Below are positions 54,958 to 63,201 of a stretch of 64,000 nucleotides of DNA, piece by piece; position 1 is the stretch's first letter; each line of letters begins with the position of its first letter. The DNA lies in the NCBI GenBank assembly GCA_963741995.1, contig CAVUKI010000007.1:310001-374000 (forward strand), read 5' to 3'. Below the pieces are notes generated by a model. That model was given only the letters and a program-made list of their open reading frames with translations, had not been told where the DNA came from and did not search any database. This DNA comes from Bog-473 sp963741995. GTDB taxonomy: Bacteria; Actinomycetota; Acidimicrobiia; Acidimicrobiales; RAAP-2. The position numbers were made by a program, and so were the translations under genes.

Positions 54958-55764
54958 TTAATCGCCCTGGCAGTCGATTTCAGGAGCAATAGTGGTCTCG
55001 CCCGATTGGACCGTCACCCTCGCCGGTGGGCATGGTGCGTCCCCAGCATGAACCGTGAGCAGATAGCCGCCCGGCGGAAGGGTGCTCCAGAACTGTCCGT
55101 CATATGCGTGGAGCGTGGTCGAGCCAGCGCGATGAGAGCTGAGTCCCGTGGCCGAAATTGGACCAGTGACCGGCGTCCGCATCAAGGCGACGAGGTACAC
55201 GTTGCCCCGAAGCATCCCAGGGGCGGGTACAGCCCGAGCGTTTGCAACGGTCAAAGTGCGCAGGATGGGCGGAGATCGGGGACCGCTCGCCGTAAGAACG
55301 ACGCGCCTTGACGGAACAACCCATGTGGTCTCATCAGAGGATGTTGCTCCGGCAGAATAGGAGATAACACCGAGGCCATGAACGACGAGGCGCTTGCTGC
55401 GTCCAGGGAATACCGCCCCTGATTGCTGGGGCAGCATGGAGATGATGTTGGCATTCGCCGGCATCATGGTGCAGTAGCTCAAGTACGGAGGTGTGCCGAT
55501 CAGCAACGTCCCGACGGCTCTCGTTGGGCAGTTCTGGAAATAGGCGACGCCCCAGAGCTCGGGAACCGAGAGCTGCAGACCGTAGGCAGAGTGGGTCATC
55601 GACCGTTGAGGTGCCATGACGGCCGCGCCGGCAGTCGCAGTAAGAATCGCCGTCAGAACACCTAGAGCCAGGACACAACCCGTCGTCACCATTGTTGTAC
55701 GACCGAGTGGTTTCAAGCCACAGCCTCTCTGTCCGATTTCGTGCGCCAGCGCGCCGACACCCAT
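54958..55764 (-). CDS. Exported protein, hypothetical
   Basis: A 268-residue protein. A hydrophobic stretch (TTGCVLALGVLTAILTATAG, about residues 27-46) after ~25 residues is a signal peptide or anchor. The rest has no motif I recognise; it ends with a Cys-containing beta-rich segment (GDAPCPPARVTVQSGETTI, PEIDC). ATG 55764 has GGCGGAG eight bases upstream. The gene is convergent with ridA and divergent from the reductase. Confidence 0.55.
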   Translation of the reverse strand: MGVGALAHEIGQRGCGLKPLGRTTMVTTGCVLALGVLTAILTATAGAAVMAPQRSMTHSAYGLQLSVPELWGVAYFQNCPTRAVGTLLIGTPPYLSYCTMMPANANIISMLPQQSGAVFPGRSKRLVVHGLGVISYSAGATSSDETTWVVPSRRVVLTASGPRSPPILRTLTVANARAVPAPGMLRGNVYLVALMRTPVTGPISATGLSSHRAGSTTLHAYDGQFWSTLPPGGYLLTVHAGDAPCPPARVTVQSGETTIAPEIDCQGD

Positions 55765-55913
55765 AGTGGTGACTCCGCCCCGTCCGCGATGGTTCGCACT
55801 CTGCACCCATGGTGCCGCTCAGGCACGCCCAAGTCGGCGAGTACGGGGGCAGTCGGTAGTTCTCAGGTGCCAGGATGAGATCCAAGATCCGAGCTGAGGA
55901 GTTGCGTCCGGCC

Positions 55914-56474
55914 ATGGGCAAACTGATCTCTTCAGCGACCACATCTCTCGATGGCTTTATTGAGGACGAGGACGGCCGTTTTGATTGGGCGGCCCCCTTC
56001 GAAGAGGTGCTCGCTTTCGTGAACAACCTCGAGCGGCCGATTGGGACTTATCTCTGCAGTCGCCGGATGCACGAAACGATGGTCGGTCGGGAGGCAGATG
56101 AGTTCCTCGGTGACCGACGGCCACTCATGTTGGACTTCGCAGGGATTTGGCGTGCAGCGGACAAGGTCGTCTTCTCTAGAACTTTCGACATGGCGTCCAG
56201 CGTGAGAACCAGGATCGAAACCACTTTCGACACCGAGAGGAACCGGCAGATGAAGGCGTCAGCGAGAAGGGACCTGACCATTGGTGGTGCCGAGCTCGCA
56301 GCACTCGCGTTTCGGGCCAACTTTGATCGACGAATGTCATCTGTTTCTCAATCCGATCGTCGTGGGAGGTGGGAAGCAGGCTCTTCCGGCAAAGTCCCCC
56401 TCAGACTTGATTTGCTCGATGAGGAACGATTTGGCAACGGTGTGGTCCACCTCCGCTACCGGGTGACCGCCTAA
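55914..56474 (+). pseudogene. Dihydrofolate reductase-family (RibD C-terminal) protein, two frameshifts
   Basis: About 186 residues in total. ATG 55914 begins MGKLISSATTSLDGFIEDEDG, the start of the RibD-C/DHFR-like fold. After DLTIGGAELAALAFRA the frame changes: TLIDECHLFLNPIVVGGGK is in the next frame, and VPLRLDLLDEERFGNGVVHLRY returns to the first. One extra base near 56315-56325 and one missing base near 56388-56395 cancel. The uninterrupted frame hides this, but the stretch between would be nonsense. Either assembly errors or an old compensated pair. Confidence 0.72.
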
Positions 56475-56483
56475 GACTGCACT

Positions 56484-56509
56484 GGTCCCCATTGGCGTAT
56501 GGGGTCACC
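56484..56509. repeat. Intergenic hairpin repeat, member D
   Basis: GGTCCCCAT (56484-56492) pairs with ATGGGGTCACC (56499-56509), with one bulged T, around a six-base loop. It lies between convergent genes 10 bp after the reductase stop. Terminator and dispersed repeat are both possible. Confidence 0.5.
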
Positions 56510-56530
56510 TGAAGGGGCGAGCGATAAAGG

Positions 56531-57202
56531 TCATTCGAGACCGAGGAATTTGACCGTGGCGTCAATCGCTCCGAAGTCCGACGGTGTCGCGAAGTGATCG
56601 ACGCCGGCGAGCGTGACTAGCGAGGCCGATGGCAGCGCCGCCATCAGTCGGTCGGCAGGTCCCACCCAGTCCCGGTCGCCCAAGACCACCAAGATGGGGC
56701 AACAAAGTCTCGACAGGTCTTCCTCGGTGAGCGACCGGCGCGGCCGACGGAGGAAGGCCGAGAGAGCTCTCGGGTCATTGCCCGCGGAACGGGCCAGCCG
56801 ACGGAAGGTCCGAGCCCGAACGTCCTCCGGCTCTTCCGTGCGGTCCAACGCCGTCACGAGTGCAACCGGATCGCCCGACTCGAACGCATTATCTCCCAAC
56901 CCGAGGAGGACGATCCGATCGAAACGCTCCGGCTCGGCGACAGCGAGACGCAGCAGCAATTCTGCTCCGGCCGAGAATCCGACGCCTGCGATGAGCCCGT
57001 CCGCCGGTAGAGCGTTTCGCACCTTCTCATCCACGTCGACGTAATCCGCCGGATCGGTCAGCGGCGGAGACGACCCGTGACCTGGGAGGTCGATGGCGGG
57101 CACGGTCACGCCGAAGTCGGCCAGGATGTCGACCCAGCCGGTCTGCTGCCAGTTGTGATCGAAGGAGGACCCGAAGCCGTGCAATAGGACCAGAGCGCTC
57201 AT
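56531..57202 (-). CDS. Alpha/beta hydrolase
   Basis: A 223-residue hydrolase. LVLLHGFGSS is the oxyanion-hole strand, GFSAGAEL holds the nucleophile Ser (about residue 77), GDRDWV the acid and VDHFATP the His. Substrate unknown. TAGCTT lies nine bases before the ATG. A single leftward gene. Confidence 0.83.
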   Translation of the reverse strand: MSALVLLHGFGSSFDHNWQQTGWVDILADFGVTVPAIDLPGHGSSPPLTDPADYVDVDEKVRNALPADGLIAGVGFSAGAELLLRLAVAEPERFDRIVLLGLGDNAFESGDPVALVTALDRTEEPEDVRARTFRRLARSAGNDPRALSAFLRRPRRSLTEEDLSRLCCPILVVLGDRDWVGPADRLMAALPSASLVTLAGVDHFATPSDFGAIDATVKFLGLE

Positions 57203-57399
57203 AATGCCGCCAAGCTAACGGGAGCAGACGACTCCGGCATCCCGTGAGGGGGTCTCAGTCCCAGCCTTCGGGGCCACCCTGACCCGGTTCTGGACTGGGC
57301 TCTACACGAGATGGTGACTGCGTGGCGGGTTCGAGCCTTGGTGACCTGTATCCGCGTGGATGCCGTCGAAGTCGGGGAGCGGCAGATGATCGCGGACGC

Positions 57400-58623
57400 T
57401 CAAGGACGGGCGGCCGACGGGACCTGGCTGACGACCTTGTAGGCCTGCTCGCGCACCCGATCGATGGCGCCCGCACTGAAGGGCGCCGGATCGTCACCGG
57501 CGCGAGCGGGCAGGACGAAGTCGGTGTACATGACGCGGCGTTCGCGCTCGACTGGCGCATGGCTCATGTGCAGAGTGCACGAGCAGTGAACGGTGACGTC
57601 GCCGGTGCGGGTCGGAAGGGGGACCGCGGGCAGCCCCCATGAGTCGCGGAAGAAGGCGGGCTGGACGAGGGCCCGGTGGGAACCGGCCACGACCCCGAGC
57701 TGGCCCGAGCGTTCGTCGGCGCCGGTGACCGAGATCCCAACCGTCAGGCTGCAGCAGCGCGAGGAGTGCCGCCCGAGGCTGCAGTCCTTGTGCCAGGGCA
57801 GATCGGAAATGCCCTTGACGACGCCGATGGGCTTGACGAGCGCCTCGATCTTGTTGCCCCCATGGTCCCGCGGCACGTGCCCGTCGCCCGAGAGTGAGGC
57901 GAGGCGCAGGAGCCGGTCGTCCTCCAACAAGGCCGCGGTCGCGAGGCTCTCCTCTTGGAACCGCTGTAGGCGCACCGCCCGCTCCTCGCCGTCGGCGGTG
58001 GTGGCCCACCAGGACCGGCCGTCACCGTCGTGGTAGCGCGGGAGGGCGGCGTCCATGTCGGCCGAGACCTGCGCCATTTCGTCGGTCGTGAAGACCTCGG
58101 TCAGGTGGAGGTAGCCCGCCTCGCCGAGGTAGTTGGCCAGCTCGGCCGGATCGTCGTCGACCGTGAAGGAGCGCTGGAGGTCGAGCGGACCGCCGTCTCG
58201 GTCGGTGAATGTGACGTCACCCGCGGTGTGAACGGCGCGGACATCGAGCAAGGAGCGGAGGACGACCCACCAGTCCAGGAAGTCGTTGATGTCACCGCTG
58301 GGCATGTCGAGCGTTGCGGCCGCGAGGAGCGTCATCGGCGTCCGGCGGTCGTGGACGATGTCGGTAATCTCGTCCGCGTCCAGGCGCACCGCGGCGTGCC
58401 CAGCGCCACCGGGGTGAACCCGGACGGCATCGTCGTTGACCGACAACGTCCAGGTGCCGGCCTTCGTCTCGATCGTGAACGGCCGGACGCCCAGCTCGAG
58501 AGCCCCCGGGACGGCCAGCGCGGAGCGTTCCGCCGCCAGGCGGGGCAGCTGGGTCTCGAAGAAGTCCGCGACGTCGATCGTCTCGACGTCGACGTCGTCG
58601 CGGGTGCGGAAGTCGATCGTCAT
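57400..58623 (-). CDS. PhyH-family dioxygenase with N-terminal SCP2-like domain
   Basis: A 407-residue protein. Residues ~25-150 resemble an SCP2 sterol-binding domain (TWTLSVNDDAVRVHPGG, then DEITDIVHDRRTPMTLL and the repeated VLRSLLDVR). The C-terminal PhyH domain has H278 and D280 in WHKDCSLG and the distal His near 352-355, the Fe(II) ligands. TAGCCT lies eight bases before the ATG at 58623; this start is preferred to the longer frame. The pairing of a lipid-binding and a hydroxylase domain suggests a hydrophobic substrate. Confidence 0.78.
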   Translation of the reverse strand: MTIDFRTRDDVDVETIDVADFFETQLPRLAAERSALAVPGALELGVRPFTIETKAGTWTLSVNDDAVRVHPGGAGHAAVRLDADEITDIVHDRRTPMTLLAAATLDMPSGDINDFLDWWVVLRSLLDVRAVHTAGDVTFTDRDGGPLDLQRSFTVDDDPAELANYLGEAGYLHLTEVFTTDEMAQVSADMDAALPRYHDGDGRSWWATTADGEERAVRLQRFQEESLATAALLEDDRLLRLASLSGDGHVPRDHGGNKIEALVKPIGVVKGISDLPWHKDCSLGRHSSRCCSLTVGISVTGADERSGQLGVVAGSHRALVQPAFFRDSWGLPAVPLPTRTGDVTVHCSCTLHMSHAPVERERRVMYTDFVLPARAGDDPAPFSAGAIDRVREQAYKVVSQVPSAARP

Positions 58624-58838
58624 GACCGCCCAGGCTAGCGACGGGGTGGCGCCGGCGCAGAACGGCCGGGGCGTCTCGGTCATCACCTGATCTACGGAGG
58701 AGGGCCAGAGGGTTCTCCGGTTGGGTCACACAGCCGGCGAACGGGACACCCTGGGATCCGCGGGCTCACGAACGATGTACGAGGGAGTCGGACTCACCAA
58801 AACCATTGCCGGATTGGTCGGAGGAAGCGAGACTTCCG

Positions 58839-59585
58839 ATGGTGGACCCTTTCGATTCGACGGCGGTACGTGCGGCTTACGATGTCGCCGCAGAAGACTA
58901 CGCAGAGGCATTCGCTGATGACTTGCCGGAGCTCGCAGTCGATTGCCAGGTGCTCGATTTGGTCGTTCAGAGGACCGCCAGAGGGGAAACCGTGCTCGAC
59001 CTTGGATGCGGACCGGGCCAGGTCGGTGAATACCTCGGCCGGCGGGGCATTCGGATGGTCGGCATTGATTTGGCTTTCCAGATGCTCCTCGTGGCCCGGC
59101 AACGAACGGGGAACCGCTGCCTTGCCGTTGGGGACATGCGTTCGATCCCGTTGCGCACCGCTTCGCTTTCAGCCGTCGTTGCGTTCTATTCCGTACATCA
59201 CCTCCCAAGGCCAGCGCTTCGGACCGCCTTGGCCGAGATCCGCCGCGTTCTCAAACCAGCCGGACTCCTCGTGATTGCGACGCACCTGGGCGAATCAGAG
59301 GTCTATACCAACACGTTCCTGGGTCATGAGATAAGGACAGTCGGCGGGACCCTCTATGGAGAAGGTGAACTTGTCAGGGTGCTTGAAAGCGAGTCATTTG
59401 TGATCGAGGACATTCGTAGCCGTGACCCGTTACCCCATGAGCATGAGTCCAAGAGGATCTACCTCACGTCCCAGCGCACTAACCGGTCAGCCTCCGGCTC
59501 GGCGTCTTCTAGGTCTCCATCACGGCGTGAGGGGGCAGGGGCAGAACTTGGCGGCCCTGGGGCTGGCGACGAAGGGATCGCCTAG
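58839..59585 (+). CDS. Class I SAM-dependent methyltransferase
   Basis: A 248-residue methyltransferase. Motif I is VLDLGCGPGQVGEYL (about residues 48-62), the acidic end of strand 2 is GIDLAFQML, and post-motifs are FYSVHHLPRPAL and RVLKPAGLLVIAT. The last ~35 residues (SASGSASSRSPSRREGAG) are low complexity and may be read-through of a lost stop. ATG 58839; a TTG eleven codons earlier is possible. Confidence 0.82.
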   Translation: MVDPFDSTAVRAAYDVAAEDYAEAFADDLPELAVDCQVLDLVVQRTARGETVLDLGCGPGQVGEYLGRRGIRMVGIDLAFQMLLVARQRTGNRCLAVGDMRSIPLRTASLSAVVAFYSVHHLPRPALRTALAEIRRVLKPAGLLVIATHLGESEVYTNTFLGHEIRTVGGTLYGEGELVRVLESESFVIEDIRSRDPLPHEHESKRIYLTSQRTNRSASGSASSRSPSRREGAGAELGGPGAGDEGIA

Positions 59586-59592
59586 GTCCGAT

Positions 59593-59632
59593 GTGCCTCT
59601 CGCAGGCATCCCATCCCGGCGTGGGGGGACAC
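59593..59632. repeat. Intergenic hairpin repeat, member E
   Basis: GTGCC (59593-59597) and GGGGGGACAC (59623-59632) are the outer arms, CCCGGCG (59615-59621) lies inside. Followed by TTTCGG, it matches the CATCCCGGCG...CTTTCGG consensus of the set. Confidence 0.4.
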
Positions 59633-59673
59633 TTTCGGTTGCCGACAACGCTGACCTCTGAGATTCTGGATCC

Positions 59674-59895
59674 ATGGCGCAGGATCTCAATCGCTCGGCC
59701 GGCGTCGCGGCGTTCAATCGTGGCCCGATGGAAGGAAAAGAGCATCCAATCGAAGGTGACACGGCTGAGCTTTGTGTCGTGATGAGCGATGGTCAGCAGC
59801 ATCGCTATCGGCGCACCGAGGACGTACGACCGTTACCTGACGGGCGTGTGGCGGTGATCTTCGACTGGGCAGGTCGGTACTACGGCCCGAAATAA
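59674..59895 (+). CDS. Small hypothetical protein
   Basis: A 73-residue protein with mixed composition: an acidic N-terminal half with MEGKEHPIEG, and a beta-like second half (VVMSDGQQHRYRRTEDV, then RVAVIFDWAGRYYGPK). No family recognised. ATG with GATTCT six bases upstream. A cassette-like single gene between two hairpins. Confidence 0.5.
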   Translation: MAQDLNRSAGVAAFNRGPMEGKEHPIEGDTAELCVVMSDGQQHRYRRTEDVRPLPDGRVAVIFDWAGRYYGPK

Positions 59896-60228
59896 GAGCA
59901 ACGTCGGCAGGAGCATCCCACCGTCCCTCGCATACGGGGCAAGTTGACCTCTCTCATTTATTGATCTCGTGGAATCGGATCTACCGGAGTCCGGAGGGAC
60001 TTGCCCGGTTCGCGATCGTCCACAGGAGCGGCACGCCTATTGGCCGCCAGACGAGATTTGTGACGGTTGGTCCACTGTAAAACCGGGACGGGAGAGCAGG
60101 CATGTCAATGCTCGCGCTCCTGGCCAAAGCTGTCTGCCGCTGGTCCAATATCTGACCCTGACCGGTGAACGGGGCACCCATGTCGGAGACCCCCGACCAT
60201 GAGACAATGCCGATGTGGAGGTGCCTGT
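59896..60228. other. 333-nt spacer with two hairpin repeats
   Basis: It contains a weak repeat near 59913-59945 (CCACCGTCCC...ACGGGGCAAG) and a better one at 60162-60177 (CCGGTGAACGGGGCAC). A 77-residue open frame (59969-60202) has no credible features. The rest should hold the promoter of the next gene. Confidence 0.4.
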
Positions 60229-60879
60229 GTGACATCCCAGCCTTCTGCCGGCTGGTATCCAGATCCGATTGGACCGCAAGGCTCGCTTCGGTACTGGGAT
60301 GGGCTGGCATGGACCGAGCACATCTGAGCCGCATCCAACACAGATCGTTCTGGAGTTGGTCCGCCATCATCCGGGAAGAAGGAATATCCGATCGGGATTC
60401 GAGTGCAGGAGCCCGAATCCTTCCTGAAGTTCCTGCAGGTGGCGTACGCCGAGTCACAGGGTTGGAATCCCCAGCCGGTGGAAGGTTCTCGCTGGCCTGT
60501 TGTTATTGCCGTCAATCGGTTAGGTCAGGAGCTGCAACTCCTGGAATGTGAGACAAAGAAGAAGGCGACCGCCGGAGTCGAGCGGGTTCGGGCGGACCTT
60601 GAGATCCTTGGACTGCGTGGTTGGTGTGATAAATATGGCGTTCCACGGAGCTTCGTGACGGCATGGCGTCGCCGACCCGGCGTTCCAGGGTACCTGTCGC
60701 TCACCTCCCGGAATGTGCCAACCACACGTCAGGCAAGGAGCCGCAGGACCGATTATGGGGTGCTTTCGCCGTTCGGCATGCTCTTACCGCCATCCGCTTG
60801 GCGGTCGGCGTCCACTTCCTTGTCGAGATGGCGAAGCTGGCCCGAACTCACCCCCTTCACCATTTGTTCCAGCATATGA
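60229..60879 (+). pseudogene. DUF2510-domain gene interrupted by an in-frame TGA
   Basis: GTG 60229 has a strong SD, GGAGGT, six bases upstream. It encodes AGWYPDPIGPQGSLRYWDGL, then AWTEHI, the complete DUF2510 motif, and stops at TGA 60325-60327. The same frame stays open after it for ~180 codons, giving KKEYPIGIRVQEPESFLKF and RWPVVIAVNRLGQELQLLEC. If the TGA were CGA (Arg), one protein of ~216 residues would result. Its last ~65 residues lie antisense to the next gene and look random, so the true end may be near 60680. DUF2510 proteins are small actinobacterial membrane or secreted proteins of unknown role. Confidence 0.65.
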
Positions 60880-61001
60880 GCTCGATCCGACTCCGGGAGT
60901 GCTTCGATGGCCTTAAGCACCTTCTCGCTGATCTCCTCATCGGAGGCGTCGGGACCCAGGTCCTGACTTACCTTTGAGATCAGCTCGGTCACGTCTTCCA
61001 T
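60753..61001 (-). CDS. Small acidic helical protein, hypothetical
   Basis: An 82-residue protein, strongly helical: MEDVTELISKVSQDLGPD, then EEISEKVLKAIEALPESD, ending with a charged tail. AAGGAGG sits six bases before the ATG, an ideal SD, so it is very likely real. No family recognised. Its 3' half is antisense to the tail of the DUF2510-type frame. Confidence 0.65.
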   Translation of the reverse strand: MEDVTELISKVSQDLGPDASDEEISEKVLKAIEALPESDRAHMLEQMVKGVSSGQLRHLDKEVDADRQADGGKSMPNGESTP

Positions 61002-61319
61002 AGATCGCCTCCTTGGCGAAAGGTTACGGGCGCTGTGACTCCACCTGCCACCGTGCCACCGTGCCCCCGGTCACGGTCGAGCCCCGCGGACCTCATGGCC
61101 CACTTTCCGGCCTACTGGGGCACTCAGTTGGCAAGACGGCCAGCACGGGTTCAGCCGAGGGTGCCGCCACCTGAAGCGGGCCGGACGCCAACGCTCAACC
61201 GGGTCGCTTCTGGTTCCATGTCCCGGCGTTCTGGGATGGTCGTCAGTTCGCTATGAGGTGATGTCGGAATGCTTCTTGGATTGGTGGCGAACTACGTCGC
61301 AGGAGGTTCGCAGGATCGG
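61002..61319. other. 318-nt spacer carrying hairpin repeat H
   Basis: GTGCCCCC (61061-61068) pairs with GGGGCAC (61117-61123) across ~48 bases; TTCCGG and CCTACTGGGGCAC resemble members A and J. No gene with credible features was seen in the rest. Confidence 0.45.
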
Positions 61320-61976
61320 TTATCGACGCGCGAAGGTCAAGTGGGTGACGCCGCTCGGGGACGAGACCGCCTCGATGTCGTAGCGCTCCTCGACCCTCTC
61401 GACGCCGTCCCACAGGCGAACGCCACGGCCGAGCAGGATCGGCACCTGCACTACATGGAGCGTGTCAATGAGGTCGGCGGCGAGGAAGTCGCGGACGACC
61501 GTCGGGCCACCGCCAATGCGCACGTCGAGGTCCCTGGCTGCCTCTCGAGCGAGGTCGAGCGCTTCGTGCGGGCTGGCGTCGACGAAGTGGAACACAGTGC
61601 CGCCCTCCATCTCGATCGACGGGCGCTGGTGATGAGTGAGCACGTACACCGGCGTGTGAAACGGCGGGTTCGGGCCCCACCAGCCGCGCCACTCGTTGTG
61701 GGTGCCCACATCGGTCCACGGGCCGGTCTGCACCCCGAACTTGCCGCGGCCCATGATCTCGGCACCGATACCGAGGCCGTGGCGGTCGGCAAACGAGTGG
61801 TCGACACCCGAGGTGCCACCGGGCTCGCCGACCATCGAACGCCAGAATTGCGTGGCAAACATCCACTCGTGCAGGCGGTTCCCAGCGTGACCGAACGGGG
61901 CCTCGAACGTGATGCCGGCGCCGGTCCCGAACCCGTCTAGGGAGATCGAGAAGTTGTGAACACGGACCTGGGACAT
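61320..61976 (-). CDS. Dihydrofolate reductase-family (RibD C-terminal) protein
   Basis: A 218-residue reductase-like protein. It starts MSQVRVHNFSISLDGFGTG, as in this family, with the NADPH-binding VRIGGGPTVVRDFL segment and the LIDTLHVVQVPILLGRG strand near the end. True DHFR activity is unlikely; members reduce various small molecules. ATG 61976 has AGGAGG a few bases upstream. It is a second, intact copy of the family beside the broken one at 55914. Confidence 0.85.
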   Translation of the reverse strand: MSQVRVHNFSISLDGFGTGAGITFEAPFGHAGNRLHEWMFATQFWRSMVGEPGGTSGVDHSFADRHGLGIGAEIMGRGKFGVQTGPWTDVGTHNEWRGWWGPNPPFHTPVYVLTHHQRPSIEMEGGTVFHFVDASPHEALDLAREAARDLDVRIGGGPTVVRDFLAADLIDTLHVVQVPILLGRGVRLWDGVERVEERYDIEAVSSPSGVTHLTFARR

Positions 61977-62111
61977 GGCGGCCTCCTGACAGTCGATTCC
62001 CAAACTCGCAGATTCACACGAGATCGTCTACTCGGACGATCGCGCGCCCACCGCCACCTGGGAGTGATCATTCCGCCGGGCGAAGCCTGTCTATGCCTGA
62101 AGTGCCGCAGG

Positions 62112-62140
62112 TGGCCCCATAGGAGCATCGAACTGGGGCA
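62112..62140. repeat. Intergenic hairpin repeat, member J
   Basis: TGGCCCCA (62112-62119) pairs with TGGGGCA (62134-62140); the right arm context GAACTGGGGCA matches member A at 53054-53064. It lies between two leftward genes. Confidence 0.4.
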
Positions 62141-62154
62141 GGGTGATCTGGCGG

Positions 62155-62679
62155 CTACCCGACCTGCCTTTCAATGTCTTTGGTGACCGTTGAGATGTCC
62201 ACCGGGCGGTCCGTCTTGACTTCAAGCACGGCCCAAGGACCCCCCACCGGCGCAGTCACCTCGTCATTCCACAGTTCGTCGTCTGTCCGACGGTCATCAA
62301 AGTGTCCCGGATGGCGAAGCTCAGACCGCTCTCGGTAGCGACTGATTGCTACGTCACGATCACAGCGGCAGAACACCTCGACGATCAGGCCAGGAAGGAC
62401 CTCAATGTCCAGACGGGAGACGGAGCGATGGAAGTTCGACTCGAGGACGGCCCCACCTGAAGCCGCCTTCGCCACTGCGAACATGACTTCCACAGCAGCC
62501 CGACCGATCATCTTCGACGCATCAACGTCGGGGACGGCCAATACGGACATCAAGGTCTCCTTGATCAGGTCCTTTGCAATCAGGGGCAGACCCATCTCCT
62601 GGGCTATTCCCGTAGCCAGGGTTGTCTTGCCGCTTCCGGGAGGACCCGAGACCACTACGAAGAGCGGCGAATGGGTCAT
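62155..62679 (-). CDS. P-loop (AAA-type) small-molecule kinase-like ATPase
   Basis: A 174-residue P-loop protein with Walker A GPPGSGKTT (residues ~11-19). The zeta-toxin/chloramphenicol-phosphotransferase-like shape follows: LIAKDLIKETLM, ESNFHRS, and the Arg-rich lid RYRERSELRHPGHFDDRR. It probably phosphorylates a small molecule. The ATG overlaps a purine-rich GGAGGG with almost no spacer, which is unusual. A single leftward gene. Confidence 0.78.
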   Translation of the reverse strand: MTHSPLFVVVSGPPGSGKTTLATGIAQEMGLPLIAKDLIKETLMSVLAVPDVDASKMIGRAAVEVMFAVAKAASGGAVLESNFHRSVSRLDIEVLPGLIVEVFCRCDRDVAISRYRERSELRHPGHFDDRRTDDELWNDEVTAPVGGPWAVLEVKTDRPVDISTVTKDIERQVG

Positions 62680-62711
62680 CCCTCCATGTTGTCGAAGGTT
62701 TGAGGTGTCTG

Positions 62712-62730
62712 CATCCCGGCGGACTGGGCG
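62712..62730. repeat. Intergenic repeat, member I
   Basis: CATCCCGGCGGACTGGGCG, followed by CCCATTTGGGG, in the 81-bp divergent spacer. It matches CATCCCGGCG at 59612 and CCCGGCGGA at 54386. Here the palindrome is short (GGGCGCCC). Confidence 0.4.
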
Positions 62731-62760
62731 CCCATTTGGGGGCGATCGAGTGGCACGATA

Positions 62761-63201
62761 ATGCGAGTGAAATCCGAGACAGATCCCGTGGTGTGGGACT
62801 TGCCAATCGTCGGCTACCAAGTAGTGACGATCGAGTTCAGCGGTCGCATCGGCGTCGTTGCCTAGGGAAAGCGGTCGGAGGGTGAGCGGTTCGCCCCACA
62901 TGCTCGCCTGTGCTTCGGCGGGCGATTCGTGCTGTGCGACTCCGAGGGGATAACGCACGATCTAGATGCAGAATCGCCCTGGGCCTCGCTCACTGGACTG
63001 CTGGACTTGCGACACAAGACAGTTGCGTCGGCGGTGGCCGACGACCGAAGTCACATCGAAGTGACGTACGACGATGGGACCAAGCTGATGGCTGGGCCAG
63101 ATCCTGCGTTCGAGAACTGGGAGTTGGATGGGCCTCTGGGACTGAATCTGGTGGGCATGCCAGGCGGCGGAGACCCCCGAATCTCAGGCAACCTGGGGTA
63201 G
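62761..63201 (+). pseudogene. DUF6188-like gene interrupted by an in-frame TAG
   Basis: One frame, 146 codons, is split by TAG at 62863-62865. The first part encodes WDLPIVGYQVVTIEFSGRIG; the second, HARLCFGGRFVLCDSEG, DLDAESPWASLTGLLDLR and YDDGTKLMAGPDPAFENWEL. Both parts look like one DUF6188-type protein of ~145 residues. TAG for TGG is the simplest change. A shorter protein from GTG 62929 is possible. DUF6188 is a small actinobacterial family of unknown role; I assign it by pattern and am not certain. Confidence 0.55.

Noticed and set aside
59969..60202. 77-residue frame
   Set aside because: It contains a hairpin repeat and has no SD or recognisable pattern.
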